DNA of 64,000 bases from JAOAIV01 sp038849555 (GTDB lineage: Archaea > Thermoproteota > Bathyarchaeia > Bathyarchaeales > Bathycorpusculaceae). Positions 62,100 to 64,000 of the stretch are shown here, one piece after another (positions within the stretch are counted from its first letter, which is position 1; every line of letters starts with the position of its first letter). The notes under the pieces are model-generated. The model saw only the letters and a list, made by a program, of their open reading frames with translations. It was not told the origin of the DNA and searched no databases. The position numbers and the translations under genes are program-made. The DNA is taken from the NCBI GenBank assembly GCA_038849555.1, contig JAWCMT010000001.1, forward strand, positions 1 to 64,000, written 5' to 3'.

Positions 62100-63327
62100 T
62101 ACTCGCCTCCCTTAGCGCCTTTTTGCTTTTCAGCCTTTCTTTTCAGAATGTTAGCCATTCTTGTTTGTAAACCCCAGAGCTCAATGAAACCCTTTGAGTA
62201 AGCGGGGTTAAAGCCAGTTTTTATGTTGTAATTCACTAGGTTCTTGTCGTAAAGCGACATTGGCGACGAGCGCCCGACGATTTGAGCCGCACCCTTGTAG
62301 AGTTTTACACACACCTCGCCATTCACTTTCTCCTGAGTTTTGTTTATGAAGGCTTCAAGATCCTCCCTTAGCGGCTCCACCCATAAGCCTGCATAAGCCA
62401 GAAACGTCCATTGAGCGTCAATCTGCTGCTTGAACAAGACTTCATGCCGCGTCAACACCATTTTTNNNNNNNNNNGTCTTTGTGTGCTTCTAAGATGACG
62501 GTGGCGGCTGGGCACTCGTAAGTTTCCCGTGACTTGATGCCGACTAAGCGGTCCTCTATGTGGTCTATGCGGCCGACGCCGTGTTTTCCCGCAGTTTTGT
62601 TTAATGTTTCAATAAGCGTTAACGGATCAAGCTTCTTGCCATTCAAGGCAACAGGGACGCCGGTTTCAAATTGAATGGTCACGTACTCAGGCTTGTCCGG
62701 CGCTTTTTCAGGTGAAACTGTCCATTCGAAAGCGTCTTCCGGCGGCTCTTTGCTGGCGTCTTCTAGAACGCCACATTCGATGGATCTGCCCCAGATGCTT
62801 TCGTCGATGCTGTATTTTTTCGCTGCATTTGAAACTGGAATTCCCTTGGCCTTCGCGTATTCGATTTCTTCTTCTCTTGTCATGTTCCATTCGCGAACTG
62901 GCGCAATTATCTTTAGGTCTGGTGCCAATGCGCCAAGTGTTACGTCAAAGCGCACTTGATCATTGCCCTTGCCTGTGCAACCGTGCGCTGCGCCTGTTGC
63001 GCCTTCTTTTTCTGCGATTTCCACCATCTTCTTGGCTATAAGCGGTCTAGAGAGGCTGGTGCTTATGGGATACTTGCCTTCGTAGAGCGCATTGGCTTTT
63101 ATTGCTGGGAAAACGTAATCTTTGGCGAATTCTTCCTTGGCGTCTATTGAGTAGTGTTTTAGGACGCCGAGTTTCTTGGCTTTCGCCTCGATCTCTTTTA
63201 GGTCTTCTGGCTGGCCGACGTTGACTGTTACAGTTATTACGTCGGCGTTGTATTTCTCTTGAAGCCACTTAATCATCACGGACGTGTCTAGTCCGCCTGA
63301 GTACGCTAATACGATTTTTTCAGTCGT
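62099..63327 (-). CDS. argG: Argininosuccinate synthase, interrupted by a 10-N gap; apparent ACG start
   Basis: ATP-dependent joining of citrulline and aspartate. The N-type pyrophosphatase loop YSGGLDTS is encoded upstream of the first ordinary start (GTG 63279). The frame is open back to TAA, contains no ATG, GTG or TTG before that loop, and begins naturally at ACG (63325-63327), giving ACG-T-E-K-I-V-L-A-Y. GGAG lies four bases before it in GGGGGAGC. Ten Ns at 62466-62475 lie between AHKD and KMVLTR. Homologues have two residues there, so five real bases would restore one frame of 407 residues. The gene is thus probably intact and the frame break is an assembly artefact. Confidence 0.93.
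62466..62475. other. Assembly gap (10 Ns)
   Basis: Ten undetermined bases inside argG. The coding frames on either side do not join across exactly ten bases, so the run is a placeholder of nominal length. Confidence 0.95.
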
Positions 63328-63380
63328 TTTGCTCCCCCGCTTTTAGAGTGAAATTTATTTCCCTTACCTTACGGGGGTAG

Positions 63381-63388
63381 TTTTTAAA
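63381..63388 (-). promoter_or_regulatory. TATA element of the argG-argH-carA-carB operon
   Basis: TTTAAAAA on the minus strand puts transcription start near 63360 and gives a leader of about 30 bases holding GGGGGAG before the ACG codon of argG. Confidence 0.5.
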
Positions 63389-63417
63389 CATTGCGACTTT
63401 TCTGTGACTTGATAAGC

Positions 63418-63423
63418 TTTAAA
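63418..63423 (+). promoter_or_regulatory. TATA element of the right-edge gene
   Basis: TTTAAA, about 30 bases before the ATG at 63450, predicts a leaderless or nearly leaderless transcript, divergent from argG. Confidence 0.45.
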
Positions 63424-63449
63424 TGTTCTATTTGATACATTTATGCATC

Positions 63450-64000
63450 ATGCCAATAGCTAAAACTGTGAGAAGTCACCTTCAAAACAAGCCGTATCTG
63501 CTTGAAGCCTTGGAAAAGGGCATAGTTAACCTAAGCGAGTTAGCCCGCCAGATTCAGAAAGAACTAAAAATAGAAAATACCAGCGCCATAAAGGCGGCGT
63601 TGCGAAGATTCGCAGAAGACTTGCAGAAGCATAAGCAGAAAAGAGAAGAGAAAGTTCTGCAAGTTCTGAAGCGAAGTGGAATAGCAGTTTACGACAGAAA
63701 AGCTGTCATGATAACAAGCAAGGAAATAGACATGAAAAATGGAATGAAAGTGGATTTGCTCGGCAAGTTCGTTTATCTTCTCGACAGAAGCGAAATGCCC
63801 GAGAGAATTAGCGCGCTTGTCAAGCATGATAACTGCACAATGATAGTGATCCACTCGCCAGAGGAACTGGAAGCAACGCCTGGAGTTGTGGCCTTCTTAA
63901 CGACCCTGCTGGCGGAGCAAAACGTGAACATCATAGAGTTCATCTCCTGCTGGACTGAAACAATAATTGTTGTAGAGAAAAAGGACAGCCTCAAAGCTTA
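63450..64000 (+). CDS. HTH/ACT-like regulatory protein (partial, runs off right edge)
   Basis: The first 183 residues of an open frame starting MPIAKTVRSHLQNKPYLLEAL. Residues 1-75 are helical and look like a winged-helix or HTH unit (GIVNLSELARQIQKEL, SAIKAALRRFAEDLQKH). A later part (about 95-183) has two ACT-like strands-helix patterns (GKFVYLLDRSEMPERISALV and GVVAFLTTLLAEQNVNIIEFISCWTETIIVV). The divergent position to argG suggests it could control arginine or carbamoyl-phosphate genes, but this is inference. The family is not certain. Confidence 0.65.
   Translation, partial: MPIAKTVRSHLQNKPYLLEALEKGIVNLSELARQIQKELKIENTSAIKAALRRFAEDLQKHKQKREEKVLQVLKRSGIAVYDRKAVMITSKEIDMKNGMKVDLLGKFVYLLDRSEMPERISALVKHDNCTMIVIHSPEELEATPGVVAFLTTLLAEQNVNIIEFISCWTETIIVVEKKDSLKA

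Noticed and set aside
62099..63279. argG as a pseudogene split into two frames
   Set aside because: The break coincides exactly with ten Ns, and homology continues on both sides with only two residues missing.
1..64000. CRISPR arrays, insertion sequences, prophage or integrase-tRNA junctions
   Set aside because: I found no regularly spaced repeats, transposase or integrase motifs, and no repeat of the tRNA-Gly 3' end elsewhere. Operon structure is continuous.

Overview
The window is archaeal chromosome. It carries the five-subunit-type archaeal CO dehydrogenase/acetyl-CoA synthase (cdhA and the edge of cdhB), coenzyme F420 ligase (cofE), Alba, the archaeal shikimate route (ADH synthase, 3-dehydroquinate synthase II, GHMP-type shikimate kinase), the DUF39/NIL-ferredoxin/UPF0280 homocysteine set, TATA-type promoters and many TTG starts. 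Wood-Ljungdahl genes beside amino-acid and aryl-acid catabolism genes suggest an acetogenic or peptide-fermenting lineage such as Bathyarchaeia. The group is an inference; no rRNA or other clear marker is present. I see no mobile element, CRISPR array or phage gene.

Layout. 1-5.3 kb: cdhA-cdhB, two CooC-type ATPases and a divergent MTHFR-like protein. 5.3-12.4 kb: an ADP-forming acyl-CoA synthetase fused to a GNAT domain, cofE with a class II aldolase and an SCP2 protein, an Lrp regulator, a cysteine-cluster protein and a GCS2-type ligase. 12.6-19.4 kb: a P-type ATPase with an extra C-terminal domain, a polyferredoxin, a histone-deacetylase-like hydrolase and argS. 19.4-27.3 kb: a 450-bp leader region, then ilvB-ilvN-leuC-leuD-leuB-leuA-pheA. 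27.3-37.5 kb: on the minus strand, lysC, then ADH synthase, DHQ synthase II, aroD, aroE, shikimate kinase, aroA, aroC, chorismate mutase, aminotransferase and tyrA. 37.8-42.4 kb: a second Lrp regulator, alba, a KH protein, aspS, a secreted protein, mscS and tRNA-Gly(GCC). 42.4-52.4 kb: a minus-strand livG-livF-paaK-iorA-iorB-livK-livH-livM-paaI cluster for uptake and CoA activation of branched or aromatic amino acids or aryl acids. 52.4-56 kb: a tandem-ACT protein, a small membrane protein and the homocysteine set. 56-63.3 kb: argG-argH-carA-carB. The right edge holds the start of an HTH/ACT-type protein.

The genes form one metabolic network. Aspartate kinase supplies aspartyl phosphate towards aspartate semialdehyde, which feeds both the archaeal shikimate entry and homocysteine synthesis. 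The ilv/leu, aro/phe/tyr and arg/car operons make amino acids, while the liv-ior-paaK operon can import and oxidise them to acyl-CoA and reduced ferredoxin. CODH/ACS and the ADP-forming synthetase connect acetyl-CoA with carbon fixation and ATP.

Most notable: (1) argG and the DUF39 gene both have ACG exactly where ATG is expected, each four bases after GGAG, so ordinary gene calls truncate conserved N-termini. (2) IorA carries an inserted multi-cluster ferredoxin module closely resembling a stand-alone polyferredoxin 32 kb away. (3) A hairpin/T-tract terminator and a new promoter separate livK from livH. (4) The ilvB leader is long, structured and contains a possible 19-codon ORF. argG also contains a 10-N assembly gap.
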